From the NCBI GenBank assembly GCA_030692765.1, contig JAUYUB010000006.1:1-64000 (forward strand): a stretch of 64,000 nt of DNA, in the 5' to 3' direction. Shown piece by piece: positions 1 through 9,660 of the stretch. How positions within the stretch are numbered: the first letter of the stretch is position 1; every line of letters starts with the position of its first letter. The stretch is from Sulfuricurvum sp. (lineage in GTDB: Bacteria > Campylobacterota > Campylobacteria > Campylobacterales > Sulfurimonadaceae). The position numbers were made by a program, and so were the translations under genes. The notes beneath the pieces were generated by a model. The model was not told the origin of the DNA. It ran no database searches and saw nothing but the letters and a program-made list of their open reading frames with translations.

Positions 1-1
1 C

Positions 2-349
2 TACACCTATCGTAATAAAGTGTTTAAAAAATAAAACTTTACCCTTAACTCACCAGATCTTAAAATGGCGGGTGAAGCAAAAGTAAACTATAAAGAAGAT
101 TCCATACAGGGAACTCTCACACTCAAAAGCGATCTTGGATCACAGCTGGGACGTGTTCCTATGGTGGGTTACATACTCTTCGGTAATGACGGCTCTGTGA
201 GTACAACGGTAAAGCTAAAAGGCAAACTAAGTGATCCTGTCGTAGAAACATCGATTGCCAAGGAGATCATCACCGCACCGTTTAACATCCTAAAACGGAC
301 AGTCACCTATCCATTTTTATGGATGATGAATGATGAGAAGAAGAAATAG
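2..349 (+). pseudogene. C-terminal end of AsmA/YhdP-like envelope protein, interrupted by an in-frame stop
   Basis: The last ~100 residues match the C-terminal style of large AsmA-like/YhdP (DUF3971-type) proteins: NFTLNSPDLKMAGEAKVNY, then a conserved GYILFGNDGSVSTTVKLKG stretch and a final hydrophobic APFNILKRTVTYPF segment. Such proteins bridge inner and outer membrane and help move phospholipid. Reading the same frame to the left edge gives the plausible peptide YTYRNKVFKK, then TAA at 32-34, then the conserved part. A single T to A change (TTA to TAA) would explain this. The ATG at 65 lies inside the domain and is unlikely to be a genuine start. The rest of the gene is outside the window, so a sequencing error cannot be excluded. 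Confidence 0.5.
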
Positions 350-353
350 CAGG

Positions 354-1550
354 TTATTCGTTACGTAACACCGTTAATGGGTCTACATCTGCCGCTCTTT
401 TTGCCGGATACCATGCAGAAAGCAAGACAATACCAAATGCGCCGATGATGATGGAAAAGAAGTCAATAACCGTCAGATCAAGCGGTAGTGTTGACGTAGG
501 ATACACATCCGCAGGAAGTGAGATAATATCGAAACTTCCAAGAATCCATATCCCAAAGAATCCTAACAATGAGCCTGTCAAAATCCCTAACGTCCCGATA
601 ATAACCCCTAAAATCAAAAATACACGCTTAATCTCTTGTTTAGAAGCCCCAAGAGATAGAAGCAGTGCGATTTCGCTGCGACGGTTCATCACAGTCATTA
701 GTAGAGACGAAATAATATTAATAGCCGCAATAAGAATAATCAGCATTAACACGATAAAAAGAGAGGTTTTTTCCATCTGTAATGCGGCAAAGAAATTTCC
801 GTTGTCTTCCCACCATCCACGAATGGAAACAGAATCGGGCAACACTGCTGCAACTTTAGTTATATCCTCTTCTGGAACTCTTGAGTGAACATGAATACCG
901 TCATAGACACCTTCTGGAAGTGCTAACACTTTTTGCAATGACTCCAGGGTACTGTATGAATATCCTTTATCATACGCACTTAATCCTGAATCAAAAATAG
1001 CCACAGCTTTAAAACGTTTCATTTTTGGAGACATGGCAATTCCGCCCGGTTCCAGTTGCGTAAAGATATAGGTGAGTTTATCTTCGCTCTTCAGCGAATA
1101 CTCTTCCATTAGTCCCTTCCCAACCATTACCTCAAATCCCTTAGGAATATGCTTTTCAAGCCCTTTTGCCACAATCTCATTTACTTTTGCTTCACGCTTG
1201 AAATCAACCCCAAAAAGATATCCACCCTCAAGAAGTGTATCGTATCGGCATAGAACAGAAGAACTGATATAAGGGCTAAAAGCGAGATCCGGAAATTTTT
1301 GTTCCAATTTTTGAAGGAGTGATGTATCAACAGCCCCAAAAAATTTAGGCTGTATGGTGAGCGGATAATTCATAACGGTGAGTTTCTTCTTAAACTCATT
1401 GTCAAATCCATTCATCAATGCCATAGCAATGATAAGGACCATAACCCCAAGTGCGATTCCGCTAAACGCTAAAAGAGCCGAGATAAAGATAAAGGGCTGT
1501 TCTTTGTCAAAACGTAAAAAACGTTTGGTCAGGTAGCGGACGATGCTCAA
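354..1550 (-). CDS. Lipoprotein-releasing ABC transporter permease, LolC/LolE family
   Basis: A 398-residue inner-membrane permease. It has one N-terminal membrane segment (about residues 22-48), a ~210-residue periplasmic domain, and three C-terminal membrane segments (about 265-292, 310-335 and 360-385): the FtsX/LolCE fold. The family extracts mature lipoproteins from the inner membrane and passes them to LolA, and a lolA gene lies just beyond secA. Many Campylobacterota carry a single permease for this role, so C versus E is left open. The start is a TTG whose last bases overlap the secA stop (TTGA), so translation is probably coupled to secA. The C-terminal [15 protein letters not shown] motif is typical of the family. 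Confidence 0.85.
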   Translation of the reverse strand: MSIVRYLTKRFLRFDKEQPFIFISALLAFSGIALGVMVLIIAMALMNGFDNEFKKKLTVMNYPLTIQPKFFGAVDTSLLQKLEQKFPDLAFSPYISSSVLCRYDTLLEGGYLFGVDFKREAKVNEIVAKGLEKHIPKGFEVMVGKGLMEEYSLKSEDKLTYIFTQLEPGGIAMSPKMKRFKAVAIFDSGLSAYDKGYSYSTLESLQKVLALPEGVYDGIHVHSRVPEEDITKVAAVLPDSVSIRGWWEDNGNFFAALQMEKTSLFIVLMLIILIAAINIISSLLMTVMNRRSEIALLLSLGASKQEIKRVFLILGVIIGTLGILTGSLLGFFGIWILGSFDIISLPADVYPTSTLPLDLTVIDFFSIIIGAFGIVLLSAWYPAKRAADVDPLTVLRNE

Positions 1551-4114
1551 GAGGCAAATGCCCCTTTTTTAGGTCCCGATTTACCGCAGCAGTTTTTATA
1601 TTTCAGTCCACTTCCACAAGGGCAATCATCATTACGTGCAATTTTTGAACTTTCAAGTTCACTGTTTGTATGATTGAGGGACATTTGCAACTCTTCTTGA
1701 CGCTTTTGCACTTCCATTTGTTTTGCGAGTGCCTGTGCCTCTTCTTCTACGTTTTCAACTTTAAACTGAATAATATGGAGAGTTTTAATCGTATCGTATT
1801 TAATCGCACCTACAAGCTCAGTAAAGAGATTATAGCTCTCTTTTTTATACTCAACCAATGGATCTTTTTGATTGTACGCACGTAAACGAATCCCTGTTTT
1901 CATACTGTCCATTTGATAGAGGTGTTCACGCCATGCTGTATCAAGTGTTTTAAGATAGATTTCACGCTCTATATTGGAACGTGTTGAGGGATCGATCACG
2001 GACATTTTTGCATCGTATTGTTCTTTTAACACAGCAATTGAGCGATCTAAAAGAGCACTATAAGTTTTTTCTGTATAAAGCTCTGTATCCAATACGCTGT
2101 TTAGCTCTTCTTGGAATATCAAGACCAACTTATCCAAATTAACCTCTTCGGATGAAACTCCCTCAAAAATTCCGCTAAGAGCAAGTGTACGAGCAACATA
2201 CTCTTGGCGGATCGTGTCTATTTTAGTCGCAACATCATATGCAGGATCCAGAAGTTCACCACGGAACTTATAAACAATTTTACGCTGTTCATTGGCAACA
2301 TCATCGTATTCAACAATGTGTTTACGTCCTTCAAAGTGCATGTTTTCGACTTTTTTCTGCGCTTTTTCGACAGCACGCGTCACCATAGATGATTCTATAT
2401 ACTCACCGTCTTCAACTCCTAAGCGCTCCATGATTGATTTGATCTTGTCCGAACCAAAAATACGCAATAGATTGTCTTCAAGACTCAAATAAAACTGTGT
2501 CGTTCCAGGATCACCCTGACGGCCTGAACGTCCACGCAGCTGATTATCAATACGACGATTTTCGTGCCGTTCTGTCCCCAGAATATACAAGCCGCCCAAT
2601 TCTTTGATCTCATCACTTACTTTGATATCGACACCGCGCCCAGCCATATTCGTAGCGATCGTAATTGCACCCTTGGCGCCTGCATTTTTAATAATTTCAC
2701 CCTCTTGCGTATGATTTTTAGCATTCAATACGGTATGAGGAATTTTTTGCTCTTTGATCAGGAGGTGCAGTTTTTCAGATTTTTCAATCGATGCGGTACC
2801 GATAAGAACCGGCTGACCTTTGGCATGCAATTCTTTTATCTTCTCAATAACAGCAGAAAATTTTTCACTTTCAGTCTTATAAATAAGGTCATTCAGATCT
2901 TTACGAATAACAGGAACATTCGTAGGAATAGAGATAACATCCAAATTATAAATTTGAGAAAATTCGGCTGCTTCTGTTTGTGCCGTACCCGTCATTCCTC
3001 CGATTTTTTTATACATTCTAAAATAATTTTGGAAGGTAATATCAGCAAGCGTTTGCGTCTCTTCTTTGATAATGACGCCCTCTTTTGCTTCGAGCGCTTG
3101 GTGCAGTCCTTCTGAAAAACGGCGTCCCTCAGAGAGGCGTCCGGTAAACTCATCAACGATAACCACTTGATCGTCTTGCATTACATAGTCAACGTCTGCT
3201 TCGAACAAATAGTTTGCCTTGAGTGCTTGATCCAAATGGTGAGAAAGAGAAGAATTTTCAATGCTGTAGAGATTGTCCACCCCAAAAAGTTCCTCTGCCT
3301 TGATAATTCCCTCTTCGGTAGTCAAAATAAGACGATCTTTTTCATCGACCGTAAAATGCTCATCGCGAACCAATGCTTTGGCGACCAAGTCGGCACGGGT
3401 GTAGTTTTCCAATGCACGGTTTGTAGGTCCTGAAATGATCAACGGAGTACGTGCTTCATCAATCAAAATCGAATCCACCTCATCAACGATAACAAAAGCA
3501 TGATCACGCTGAACCATATGCTCTTTTGAATAGGTCATATTGTCACGCAGATAATCAAATCCAAATTCGTTGTTCGTTCCATAGGTAATATGGGCACTGT
3601 ATTGAAGGCGCTTATTGGCAGGGTTATATTCCCCTTCTCCTAATATTCCTGTCTCAAAACCTAAAAATGCATAAAGCGCTGACATCTGCATTCCGTCACG
3701 AGAGGCAAGGTAATCATTGACCGTAACTACGTGAACCCCTTTACCGCTCATCGCATTGAGAATAACTGCAAGCGTTGCAACAAGGGTTTTCCCCTCACCT
3801 GTCTTCATCTCAGCGATTCGACCGTCATGCAGTACCATACCACCGATGAGCTGGACATCAAAATGGCGCATACCTAATACACGCTTGCTTGCTTCGCGGG
3901 TAATGGCGAAAGAGTCAACCAGGACACTGTCCAATGTTTGGGTTCCATTTTGTACGGATTCTTTTAAAAGAGCAAACGCGTTTTGGAGTGACGCATCATC
4001 TAAATTTGCAAAGTGTGCTTCACGCGCATTGATTTGCTCGACACGTGAAAGATATTTTTTAACTTCACGATCGTTTTTTGTGCCAAAGAGTTTTCCCATA
4101 AATGATTGGAGCAT
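1547..4114 (-). CDS. secA: Preprotein translocase ATPase SecA
   Basis: An 855-residue SecA motor that drives Sec-dependent export through SecYEG. The Walker A motif MKTGEGKT lies at residues 103-110, followed by the [16 protein letters not shown] motor motif, GGMTGTA, and the [10 protein letters not shown] and [11 protein letters not shown] helicase motifs. The extreme C terminus carries the zinc-binding SEC-C motif (CPCGSG...CC). Length and order are normal for the family. The start ATG at 4114 has a GAAGG ribosome-binding site 6 nt upstream. It is transcribed divergently from lolA and overlaps the downstream lolC/E gene by 4 bp, forming an export/lipoprotein-trafficking pair. Confidence 0.98.
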   Translation of the reverse strand: MLQSFMGKLFGTKNDREVKKYLSRVEQINAREAHFANLDDASLQNAFALLKESVQNGTQTLDSVLVDSFAITREASKRVLGMRHFDVQLIGGMVLHDGRIAEMKTGEGKTLVATLAVILNAMSGKGVHVVTVNDYLASRDGMQMSALYAFLGFETGILGEGEYNPANKRLQYSAHITYGTNNEFGFDYLRDNMTYSKEHMVQRDHAFVIVDEVDSILIDEARTPLIISGPTNRALENYTRADLVAKALVRDEHFTVDEKDRLILTTEEGIIKAEELFGVDNLYSIENSSLSHHLDQALKANYLFEADVDYVMQDDQVVIVDEFTGRLSEGRRFSEGLHQALEAKEGVIIKEETQTLADITFQNYFRMYKKIGGMTGTAQTEAAEFSQIYNLDVISIPTNVPVIRKDLNDLIYKTESEKFSAVIEKIKELHAKGQPVLIGTASIEKSEKLHLLIKEQKIPHTVLNAKNHTQEGEIIKNAGAKGAITIATNMAGRGVDIKVSDEIKELGGLYILGTERHENRRIDNQLRGRSGRQGDPGTTQFYLSLEDNLLRIFGSDKIKSIMERLGVEDGEYIESSMVTRAVEKAQKKVENMHFEGRKHIVEYDDVANEQRKIVYKFRGELLDPAYDVATKIDTIRQEYVARTLALSGIFEGVSSEEVNLDKLVLIFQEELNSVLDTELYTEKTYSALLDRSIAVLKEQYDAKMSVIDPSTRSNIEREIYLKTLDTAWREHLYQMDSMKTGIRLRAYNQKDPLVEYKKESYNLFTELVGAIKYDTIKTLHIIQFKVENVEEEAQALAKQMEVQKRQEELQMSLNHTNSELESSKIARNDDCPCGSGLKYKNCCGKSGPKKGAFAS

Positions 4115-4230
4115 TGATTGCCTTCATAAGTTCTGTATCTAAAAAGTCGCTGATTTTAACACAGGTATACTATTGTTTTGGTTAATGGGTATGATGGTAC
4201 AATTCTTTATCTATTACAACAAGGAAATTT

Positions 4231-4746
4231 GTGCGCTTTTTACCCTTATTCTCTTTATTAACCCTCACCCTGTTTGCTTCTCCACAAGACATCAACTCCT
4301 TTAATTCTTCTTTTGAGCAACGTATTGTCGATGAACATGGCAAAGTGATCGTTTACCGCGGTGAGCTGTGGGCGAGTAAACCTCAAAACGCACTGTGGTC
4401 CTATCAAAAACCGATCCAAAAAAGCGTTTATATCAGCGGTAAACGTTTGGTGATCCTCGAACCGCAGCTCGAGCAGGCAACTGTGCGTTCACTGGGAGAT
4501 GAAATCGACTTTTTAGAGATTATCAAAAAAGCCAAAAAAATCGATAACGATCACTACAAAGCCACTGTAAATGGGCAAACCTATACCATCATATTTAAAA
4601 ATGATTTACTCAGCATGATTCAATACACCGATGGCTACGACAACAAGGTCACCATACAGTTTTTAAAACCTGCCCAAAACTTAGCTATTCCTTCAAGCCG
4701 TTTTCAGCCCTCTATTCCTGCCGGATATGATGTCATAAAGAATTAA
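4231..4746 (+). CDS. lolA: Outer-membrane lipoprotein carrier protein LolA
   Basis: A 171-residue periplasmic chaperone that carries lipoproteins released by LolCDE to the outer membrane. Residues 1-17 form a signal peptide ending near LFA-SPQ. The mature part shows the LolA pattern: SFEQRIVDE, then GELWASKPQNALWSYQKP (family: membrane-derived lipoproteins fill this unclosed barrel). The start is GTG at 4231, preceded by AAGGA about 6 nt upstream. It stands divergent from secA-lolC/E, so the window holds both the export motor and the lipoprotein shuttle. Confidence 0.9.
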   Translation: MRFLPLFSLLTLTLFASPQDINSFNSSFEQRIVDEHGKVIVYRGELWASKPQNALWSYQKPIQKSVYISGKRLVILEPQLEQATVRSLGDEIDFLEIIKKAKKIDNDHYKATVNGQTYTIIFKNDLLSMIQYTDGYDNKVTIQFLKPAQNLAIPSSRFQPSIPAGYDVIKN

Positions 4747-4812
4747 AATACGGTAATAATATACTTAAGTTATTACTTGCTATATTACAGAAACTATAAT
4801 CAAGGATAAAAA

Positions 4813-5220
4813 ATGCAAGAACGTCGAGATTTTTTAAAAACATCATTGGTAGCTTCAGCAGGACTTGTGGCCGCTACTGTTTTGCCGGCATCTGCTGCCG
4901 AAAATTCAAAAGCAAATATTTTTGCCTATACTAAGGAGCATCAAGGACGATGGGAAGGTAAGGCTGGAAGTCATGCACCTATTGTTACTATAGAGGGCAA
5001 TAAGGTTACCGTGGAAACAAAACATGGTATGTCTGAAGCGCACTACATTGTCAAACATTCACTTCTTGATGGCAACGGTAATGTTTTAGGAGAGCAAATC
5101 TTTTTTCCACGCGATGCAAAAGCCATTTCAACGTATGAGATTGAAGGTAAATATACGGAGTTATATGCGATGAGCTTTTGTAACATCCATGATTTATGGG
5201 TTACTAAATTTAGTAAATAA
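4813..5220 (+). CDS. Tat-exported superoxide reductase (desulfoferrodoxin/neelaredoxin-type)
   Basis: A 135-residue protein with a twin-arginine signal (ERRDFLKTS, hydrophobic core, cleavage near ASA at 26-29). The mature part has the five usual ligands of a mononuclear superoxide-reductase iron centre: His54, His71, His77, Cys123 and His126 (SFCNIHDLW). It lacks the N-terminal rubredoxin-like Cys4 domain, so it is class II-like. The Glu-Lys pair that usually precedes the first His is Gly-Ser here, so its proton-donor chemistry may differ. Tat export implies folding with iron in the cytoplasm and action in the periplasm, detoxifying superoxide. AAGGA lies about 5 nt before the ATG. It appears monocistronic, with a hairpin after the stop. 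Confidence 0.8.
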   Translation: MQERRDFLKTSLVASAGLVAATVLPASAAENSKANIFAYTKEHQGRWEGKAGSHAPIVTIEGNKVTVETKHGMSEAHYIVKHSLLDGNGNVLGEQIFFPRDAKAISTYEIEGKYTELYAMSFCNIHDLWVTKFSK

Positions 5221-5229
5221 AAATCTAAG

Positions 5230-5256
5230 AGAGGCTGAGCATTGTACCTAGCCTCT
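5230..5256. terminator. Possible terminator hairpin between convergent genes
   Basis: AGAGGCT at 5230-5236 pairs perfectly with AGCCTCT at 5250-5256 across a 13-nt loop, between the stop codons of the superoxide reductase gene and the convergent ygiQ-like gene. No clean T-run follows on either strand, so the terminator call is tentative. Confidence 0.4.
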
Positions 5257-5270
5257 TGCCCTATTCTCTT

Positions 5271-7013
5271 CTAACTCCCAAATCCGCTTTTAAAATTGTC
5301 TTTTTGGACAACAATCTGTTTTTGCTTTTCCTTACGGGCGGTATCTTTTTCTACGAAGATCTTTTGTCTCGTTTTTGGATCCATTTCAGTGTAATACATC
5401 ACTGCGGAATAGGTACCCGGCGTCGGTGTAAATACTTGTGCTTGTTCAGGATTCATTTTGAGCTCATCACTTGTAAAGCGTTTAAGGTCATGCATGTCTT
5501 TTTCAGTACATCCAGGATGGGCTGCGATGAGATAATAGGTCAAAAACTGCTTTTTTCCCTCTTCTCGGTTGAGCTGATCGTAAAGCTTTTTAAAATCAAC
5601 GAGTGTTTGTTTCCCCGGTTTGTTCATCAGATGCAATACATGATCCGACGTATGTTCGGGTGCTACTTTCATCTGTCCTGAGATATGGTGTTTTACCATC
5701 TCTTTGAGATATTCATACCCTTGCTTCTTATCCTCATTGATCAGGTCATAACGTACCCCTGATGCTACAAATGCTTTTTTGATTCCCCGCACTTCACGTA
5801 GACGACGCAAAAGATTAATAACACGCGTATGATCGACTTTCATCGATTTACATAAATGGGTATCATCCACACAGCGCTGGTGGGCACAGGTGCCATGTTT
5901 GAGCTTTTTGTTGCACTCATAGCCATACATGTTTGCCGTGGGACCTCCGACATCGCTGATAATGCCTTTAAAATCCTTATATTCGGTAAATTGTGTTGCC
6001 TCTTTAATAATTGACTCTTCACTGCGGGTACGGATCGTGCGCCCTTGATGCACCCCGATGGCGCAGAAATTACACTCTCCCCAGCACCCCTGATGGGTCA
6101 TAATGGAAAATTTGATCGTCTCCAAACACTTCACTGTCCCTTGCGGTTGGTGATACGGATGCAATTCGCGGGTAAATGGAAGCGCTGATACGGCATCCAT
6201 CTCGTTCTCATCGAGATAATCGGCAGGAGGGTTTTGGATACTGTAACGACCATCCACCTCTTGACACAATCCTTCGGCTGAGATTGGATCGTTATTGTCA
6301 TAAAATGCATCAAACAAATCGATGTATTTTTCTTTGTCTTCCAAACACTCTTTGTGCGATGGCAGTGTCAGATAATCTTTGCGAGGCTCTTTGGAGATGT
6401 AACACACACCGCGTATATTATGAGGTGATTCTCCTCTCTCCAGCGCCTTTGGCAAAGCGATAATCGCACCCTCACCCATCCCGTAGATCAAATAATCGGC
6501 TTTGGCATCAAAGAGGATGGGTTTACGCAGTTTGTTCGTCCAGTAGTCATAATGGGTCACACGGCGCAGACTTGCTTCTATCCCGCCCAAAACGATAGGA
6601 ACCGTATTTTTAAAATATTGACGGATAAGATTGGTATAGACCAGCGTCGCACGGTCGGGACGTTTGTTGTTGACACCTCCCGGTGTGTAATCATCGCTAT
6701 TACGGAATTTCTTGGTTGCGGTATAGTTGGAGACCATCGAATCGACACTTCCGCCGCTCACGCCCCAAAACAAACGAGGCTCACCCAGACGTTTGATATC
6801 CACATCACTCGTAACATCAGGCTGACCGATGATACCTACACGATACCCCTCACGCTCTAAAATCCGCCCGACCGCCGCTATCCCGATAAAAGGGGAATCA
6901 ATATACGCATCGCCATTGATAAGGATCACGTCGCATTGATCCCAGCCGCGTGCATCCATTTCAGCACGGGTAGTAGGTAAAAATTTAAAAGTTTCGGAAG
7001 GGTTTGTTTTCAT
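5271..7013 (-). CDS. YgiQ-family radical SAM protein
   Basis: A 580-residue cytosolic protein with a B12-binding-like N-terminal part and a radical SAM core. The iron-sulfur ligands are Cys310, Cys314 and Cys317 (CWGECNFC, the CxxxCxxC pattern), followed by the family's GVHQGRTIRTRS. The family substrate is unknown. The C-terminal VFTPTPGTYSAVMYYTEMDP segment is strongly conserved in YgiQ proteins. A second Cys cluster (CNKK...CAHQRC...HLCKS, about residues 370-390) may bind another metal centre. It is a single gene between convergent and same-strand neighbours. Confidence 0.9.
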   Translation of the reverse strand: MKTNPSETFKFLPTTRAEMDARGWDQCDVILINGDAYIDSPFIGIAAVGRILEREGYRVGIIGQPDVTSDVDIKRLGEPRLFWGVSGGSVDSMVSNYTATKKFRNSDDYTPGGVNNKRPDRATLVYTNLIRQYFKNTVPIVLGGIEASLRRVTHYDYWTNKLRKPILFDAKADYLIYGMGEGAIIALPKALERGESPHNIRGVCYISKEPRKDYLTLPSHKECLEDKEKYIDLFDAFYDNNDPISAEGLCQEVDGRYSIQNPPADYLDENEMDAVSALPFTRELHPYHQPQGTVKCLETIKFSIMTHQGCWGECNFCAIGVHQGRTIRTRSEESIIKEATQFTEYKDFKGIISDVGGPTANMYGYECNKKLKHGTCAHQRCVDDTHLCKSMKVDHTRVINLLRRLREVRGIKKAFVASGVRYDLINEDKKQGYEYLKEMVKHHISGQMKVAPEHTSDHVLHLMNKPGKQTLVDFKKLYDQLNREEGKKQFLTYYLIAAHPGCTEKDMHDLKRFTSDELKMNPEQAQVFTPTPGTYSAVMYYTEMDPKTRQKIFVEKDTARKEKQKQIVVQKDNFKSGFGS

Positions 7014-7071
7014 GTGCGCATTGTACGGTTAAGTCTCTTACAGCTTTCGTAAGATTTAGAGGTAAAAAAAC

Positions 7072-8331
7072 TTACAATAATCCGATCAATGCTACTAACA
7101 AGACAGGAGGCGTTATCACTAATCCTACTTTCATATACTCGCCCCATCCGATTTTGACCCCTTTTTGCGCCAAAACATGGAGCCACAACAAGGTTGCGAG
7201 TGAACCGATCGGTGTCATTTTAGGCCCCAAGTTACATCCGATAATATTGGCATAGGCTAATGCAATGTTGCCAGCGTCTGCAATCGCAATGTCCATGATC
7301 ATAATTGTGGGCATGTTATTCATCACGGAGCTAAGAATCGCAGAGAGAAAGCCCGTTCCGATAACAGCATAAACATTTCCCATACTTTGTAACTGCGTAA
7401 TCACTTGGGCGAGATACGTTGTCAATCCACCGTTTTTAAGCCCGTACACAACAACATACAGCCCGATACTAAACCACACTACCTGCCATGGTGCGGCTTT
7501 AATCGTCATAATGGGTTTTGTAGCCTTGAAATAAGTAGCAATAGATAGAAATACAAGTGCACCGCCCAAAGCAAATACCGAGATTGGAAGATGATACGCA
7601 TCACCGATAAAATACCCTACCATTAACAGACCCAAGAACCACCAGCTGAGACGGAACATCGTCATGTTTTTAATCGCTGATTCAGGAGATGAAAGTTGGG
7701 AAATATCGATATGCTTTGGAATATCTTTGCGAAAATAGATCCACAATACGCCTATCGAAGCGATGATACTCAACAGATTCGGTAAGAACATCATTTTAGC
7801 GTATTCCCAAAAGCCGATCTGAAAATACCCTGCCGTAACAATATTGGTCAGATTTGAAATAACCAGCGGATTAGAAGCACTGTCTCCGATAAATCCCCCC
7901 GCCATCAAGAAGGCGAACATAGAGAGCGGTTTTAACTTCAAATATTTCATTTTTGCCAATACGATAGGGGTGAGGATTAATGCGGCACCGTCATTGGCAA
8001 AAAACGCCGCTACCAATGCTCCGAGAATCAGAATATAGACAAACATTAAATGTCCGTTACCTCCCGAAAGACGTGCCATCTTCAATGCCGCCCACTCAAA
8101 GAATCCGATCTCATCAAGTACCATCGAAAGAAGGATTATCCCGATAAAGGCCAAGGTTGCATCCCACACGATGGAGGTGACAGTGATGACATCAGCAAAA
8201 CTCACCACTCCCAATGCCAGTGCGACAAGTGCACCAGCAACTGCCGTCGTACCGATTTTCAACCCTCTAGGCTGCCATATTACTAAAACAAGTGTTGCCA
8301 AAAACACCCCGACTGCCAATGCCATCATCAT
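7072..8331 (-). CDS. arsB: ArsB/NhaD-family arsenite efflux permease
   Basis: A 419-residue polytopic inner-membrane protein with roughly 10-12 membrane segments. The ion-transporter-superfamily motifs AFFANDGAALILTP and NIIGCNLGPKMTPIGSLATLLWL are typical of ArsB. It exports arsenite using the proton motive force. NhaD-type antiporters are relatives, but the divergent arsI-arsR-arsC cluster and the shared ArsR-type operator favour arsenite. Its start at 8331 is about 34 bp from that operator, so it is probably repressed by the same ArsR. Confidence 0.88.
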   Translation of the reverse strand: MMMALAVGVFLATLVLVIWQPRGLKIGTTAVAGALVALALGVVSFADVITVTSIVWDATLAFIGIILLSMVLDEIGFFEWAALKMARLSGGNGHLMFVYILILGALVAAFFANDGAALILTPIVLAKMKYLKLKPLSMFAFLMAGGFIGDSASNPLVISNLTNIVTAGYFQIGFWEYAKMMFLPNLLSIIASIGVLWIYFRKDIPKHIDISQLSSPESAIKNMTMFRLSWWFLGLLMVGYFIGDAYHLPISVFALGGALVFLSIATYFKATKPIMTIKAAPWQVVWFSIGLYVVVYGLKNGGLTTYLAQVITQLQSMGNVYAVIGTGFLSAILSSVMNNMPTIMIMDIAIADAGNIALAYANIIGCNLGPKMTPIGSLATLLWLHVLAQKGVKIGWGEYMKVGLVITPPVLLVALIGLL

Positions 8332-8364
8332 TCTCCAAGACTTAATTGGGGGAATTGTATCATA

Positions 8365-8384
8365 ATATCAATATATCTTGATAT
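8365..8384. promoter_or_regulatory. Probable ArsR operator in the arsB-arsI divergent promoter region
   Basis: A perfect inverted repeat, ATATCAA-N6-TTGATAT, sits midway between the divergent arsB and arsI starts. The ATCAA-N6-TTGAT core is the well-known recognition pattern of arsenic-responsive ArsR repressors. Its position suits control of both transcripts, with the ArsR encoded two genes away. Confidence 0.8.
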
Positions 8385-8427
8385 ATTATTTTTATTTCGT
8401 TACACTTTCATAAATCAAGGAGTCATC

Positions 8428-8886
8428 ATGAAACGTTTACATTTACACATCAGTGTCAAAGACCTCGAAAAAAACCGTCAGTTTTATACTACCCTCTTTG
8501 GCAGTGAGCCAACCAAAGTAAAAGAAGATTACCTGCAGTGGCTTTTGGATGATCCCTATATCAATTTTGCCATATCAAGTGGCCGTGATAAGATCGGTCT
8601 TAACCATCTTGGTATCCAAGTCGACAGCGATGAAGCGCTGGAAGTGATCGAACAGCGTCTCATTGATGGCAACATCGCAGGCGAAAAACAAGAAGAGGCG
8701 CAGTGCTGTTATGCATCCAGTAAAAAATACTGGGTCGAAGATCCTCAGAACATCATCTGGGAAAACTACCATACGATGGAACAAATCGAAGTCTTTGGCG
8801 GGGATGAATTTACCGGCGGAACAGGATGCTGTCAGCCATCGTTTTCAAAAGACGGAAAATGGTCTACGGGCGGAAGTTGTAGCTAA
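8428..8886 (+). CDS. arsI: ArsI/CadI-family glyoxalase-fold metalloenzyme
   Basis: A 152-residue vicinal-oxygen-chelate (glyoxalase/dioxygenase fold) protein. Family knowledge: ArsI is an Fe(II) dioxygenase that splits the C-As bond of trivalent organoarsenicals, and CadI homologues are cadmium-induced. Visible features are HLHISVKDLEKN at the N terminus, HLGIQV at about residue 60, vicinal Cys93-Cys94 (the As-binding pair in ArsI), EDPQNIIWENYH with the metal-ligand Glu112, and a further Cys134-Cys135 and Cys151 at the C terminus. The start has AAGGAG 6-7 nt upstream. It is the first gene of arsI-arsR-arsC. Confidence 0.85.
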   Translation: MKRLHLHISVKDLEKNRQFYTTLFGSEPTKVKEDYLQWLLDDPYINFAISSGRDKIGLNHLGIQVDSDEALEVIEQRLIDGNIAGEKQEEAQCCYASSKKYWVEDPQNIIWENYHTMEQIEVFGGDEFTGGTGCCQPSFSKDGKWSTGGSCS

Positions 8887-8890
8887 CGCA

Positions 8891-9208
8891 ATGGATGTTT
8901 TTTTAGAAACCGTATCGGCACTCAATGACGAAACCCGTGTACGACTACTGTCCTTTTTAAACCTTCATGGACCTTTGTGTGTCTGTGATATGCAAGAGAG
9001 TTTCGGGATGATTCAGTCACGCCTCTCACGTCATCTCAAAATACTCAAAGAGGCAGGATTTTTACGTGTGGAGCGTCAAGGGACATGGGCCTATTATTCG
9101 ATACGCTCACCGCTTGATCGTTTTCGCCTCCAAGCATTAGAGGAAATATCCTCATTGGGAATTGATCTTCCCCCACTCATCAAACAAACAGGAGAATGTA
9201 AACTATGA
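8891..9208 (+). CDS. arsR: ArsR-family arsenic-responsive repressor
   Basis: A 105-residue winged-helix repressor. The PLCVCDM motif (Cys30 and Cys32) in the recognition-region helix is the classical As(III)/Sb(III) sensing site. The QSRLSRHLKILKEAGFLRVERQGTWAYYSI stretch is the helix-turn-helix plus wing. The ATG at 8891 is 4 nt after the arsI stop; longer in-frame versions would read through arsI and are rejected. It very likely binds the ATCAA-N6-TTGAT repeat at 8365-8384. It overlaps arsC by 4 bp (ATGA). Confidence 0.9.
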   Translation: MDVFLETVSALNDETRVRLLSFLNLHGPLCVCDMQESFGMIQSRLSRHLKILKEAGFLRVERQGTWAYYSIRSPLDRFRLQALEEISSLGIDLPPLIKQTGECKL

Positions 9209-9609
9209 AAAATGTATTGATCCTCTGCACAGGTAACAGCTGCCGATCGATCATGGCCGAAGCGCTTATCAATGCCAAAATGGGTGATTGTGTCTTTGCA
9301 CAAAGTTCGGGAGTTAAAGCAAGCGGTAAAGTGAATCCGAATGCACAAGCTCTATTGGAAGCAAAAGGGTACTGGAGAGACGAATACCACTCCAAAGTGA
9401 TTGATACCGTTATCGATACCCCTTTTGATCTTGTCATCACCGTCTGCGATCATGCCCATGAGACGTGCCCGATGTTTCCTAAAGCTGTCAAAACTATCCA
9501 TGTCGCATTTGAAGACCCTAGTGGAAAAGAAGTCGAAGAATATGCTAGAACCCTTGATCTTATTGAAAAAAACCTATTACTGATCATTCAACAAGAACTT
9601 TGTAGCTAA
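9205..9609 (+). CDS. arsC: Arsenate reductase, thioredoxin-coupled LMW-phosphatase type
   Basis: A 134-residue protein of the pI258-type ArsC family. The P-loop CTGNSCRS supplies Cys8 and Cys13, and the redox pair Cys81/Cys88 lies in CDHAHETC, equivalent to Cys10, Cys15, Cys82 and Cys89 of the Staphylococcus enzyme. It reduces arsenate to arsenite with thioredoxin, and ArsB then exports the product. Its start overlaps the arsR stop. Confidence 0.92.
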   Translation: MKNVLILCTGNSCRSIMAEALINAKMGDCVFAQSSGVKASGKVNPNAQALLEAKGYWRDEYHSKVIDTVIDTPFDLVITVCDHAHETCPMFPKAVKTIHVAFEDPSGKEVEEYARTLDLIEKNLLLIIQQELCS

Positions 9610-9660
9610 TTTATAGGAAAATACTCTACTATAACTTATAATTAAGTCTAAAGAGTTTCC

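Noticed and set aside
2564-3115. 183-residue open frame on the plus strand
   Set aside because: It is a shadow of secA on the opposite strand; the secA motifs in this stretch are intact.
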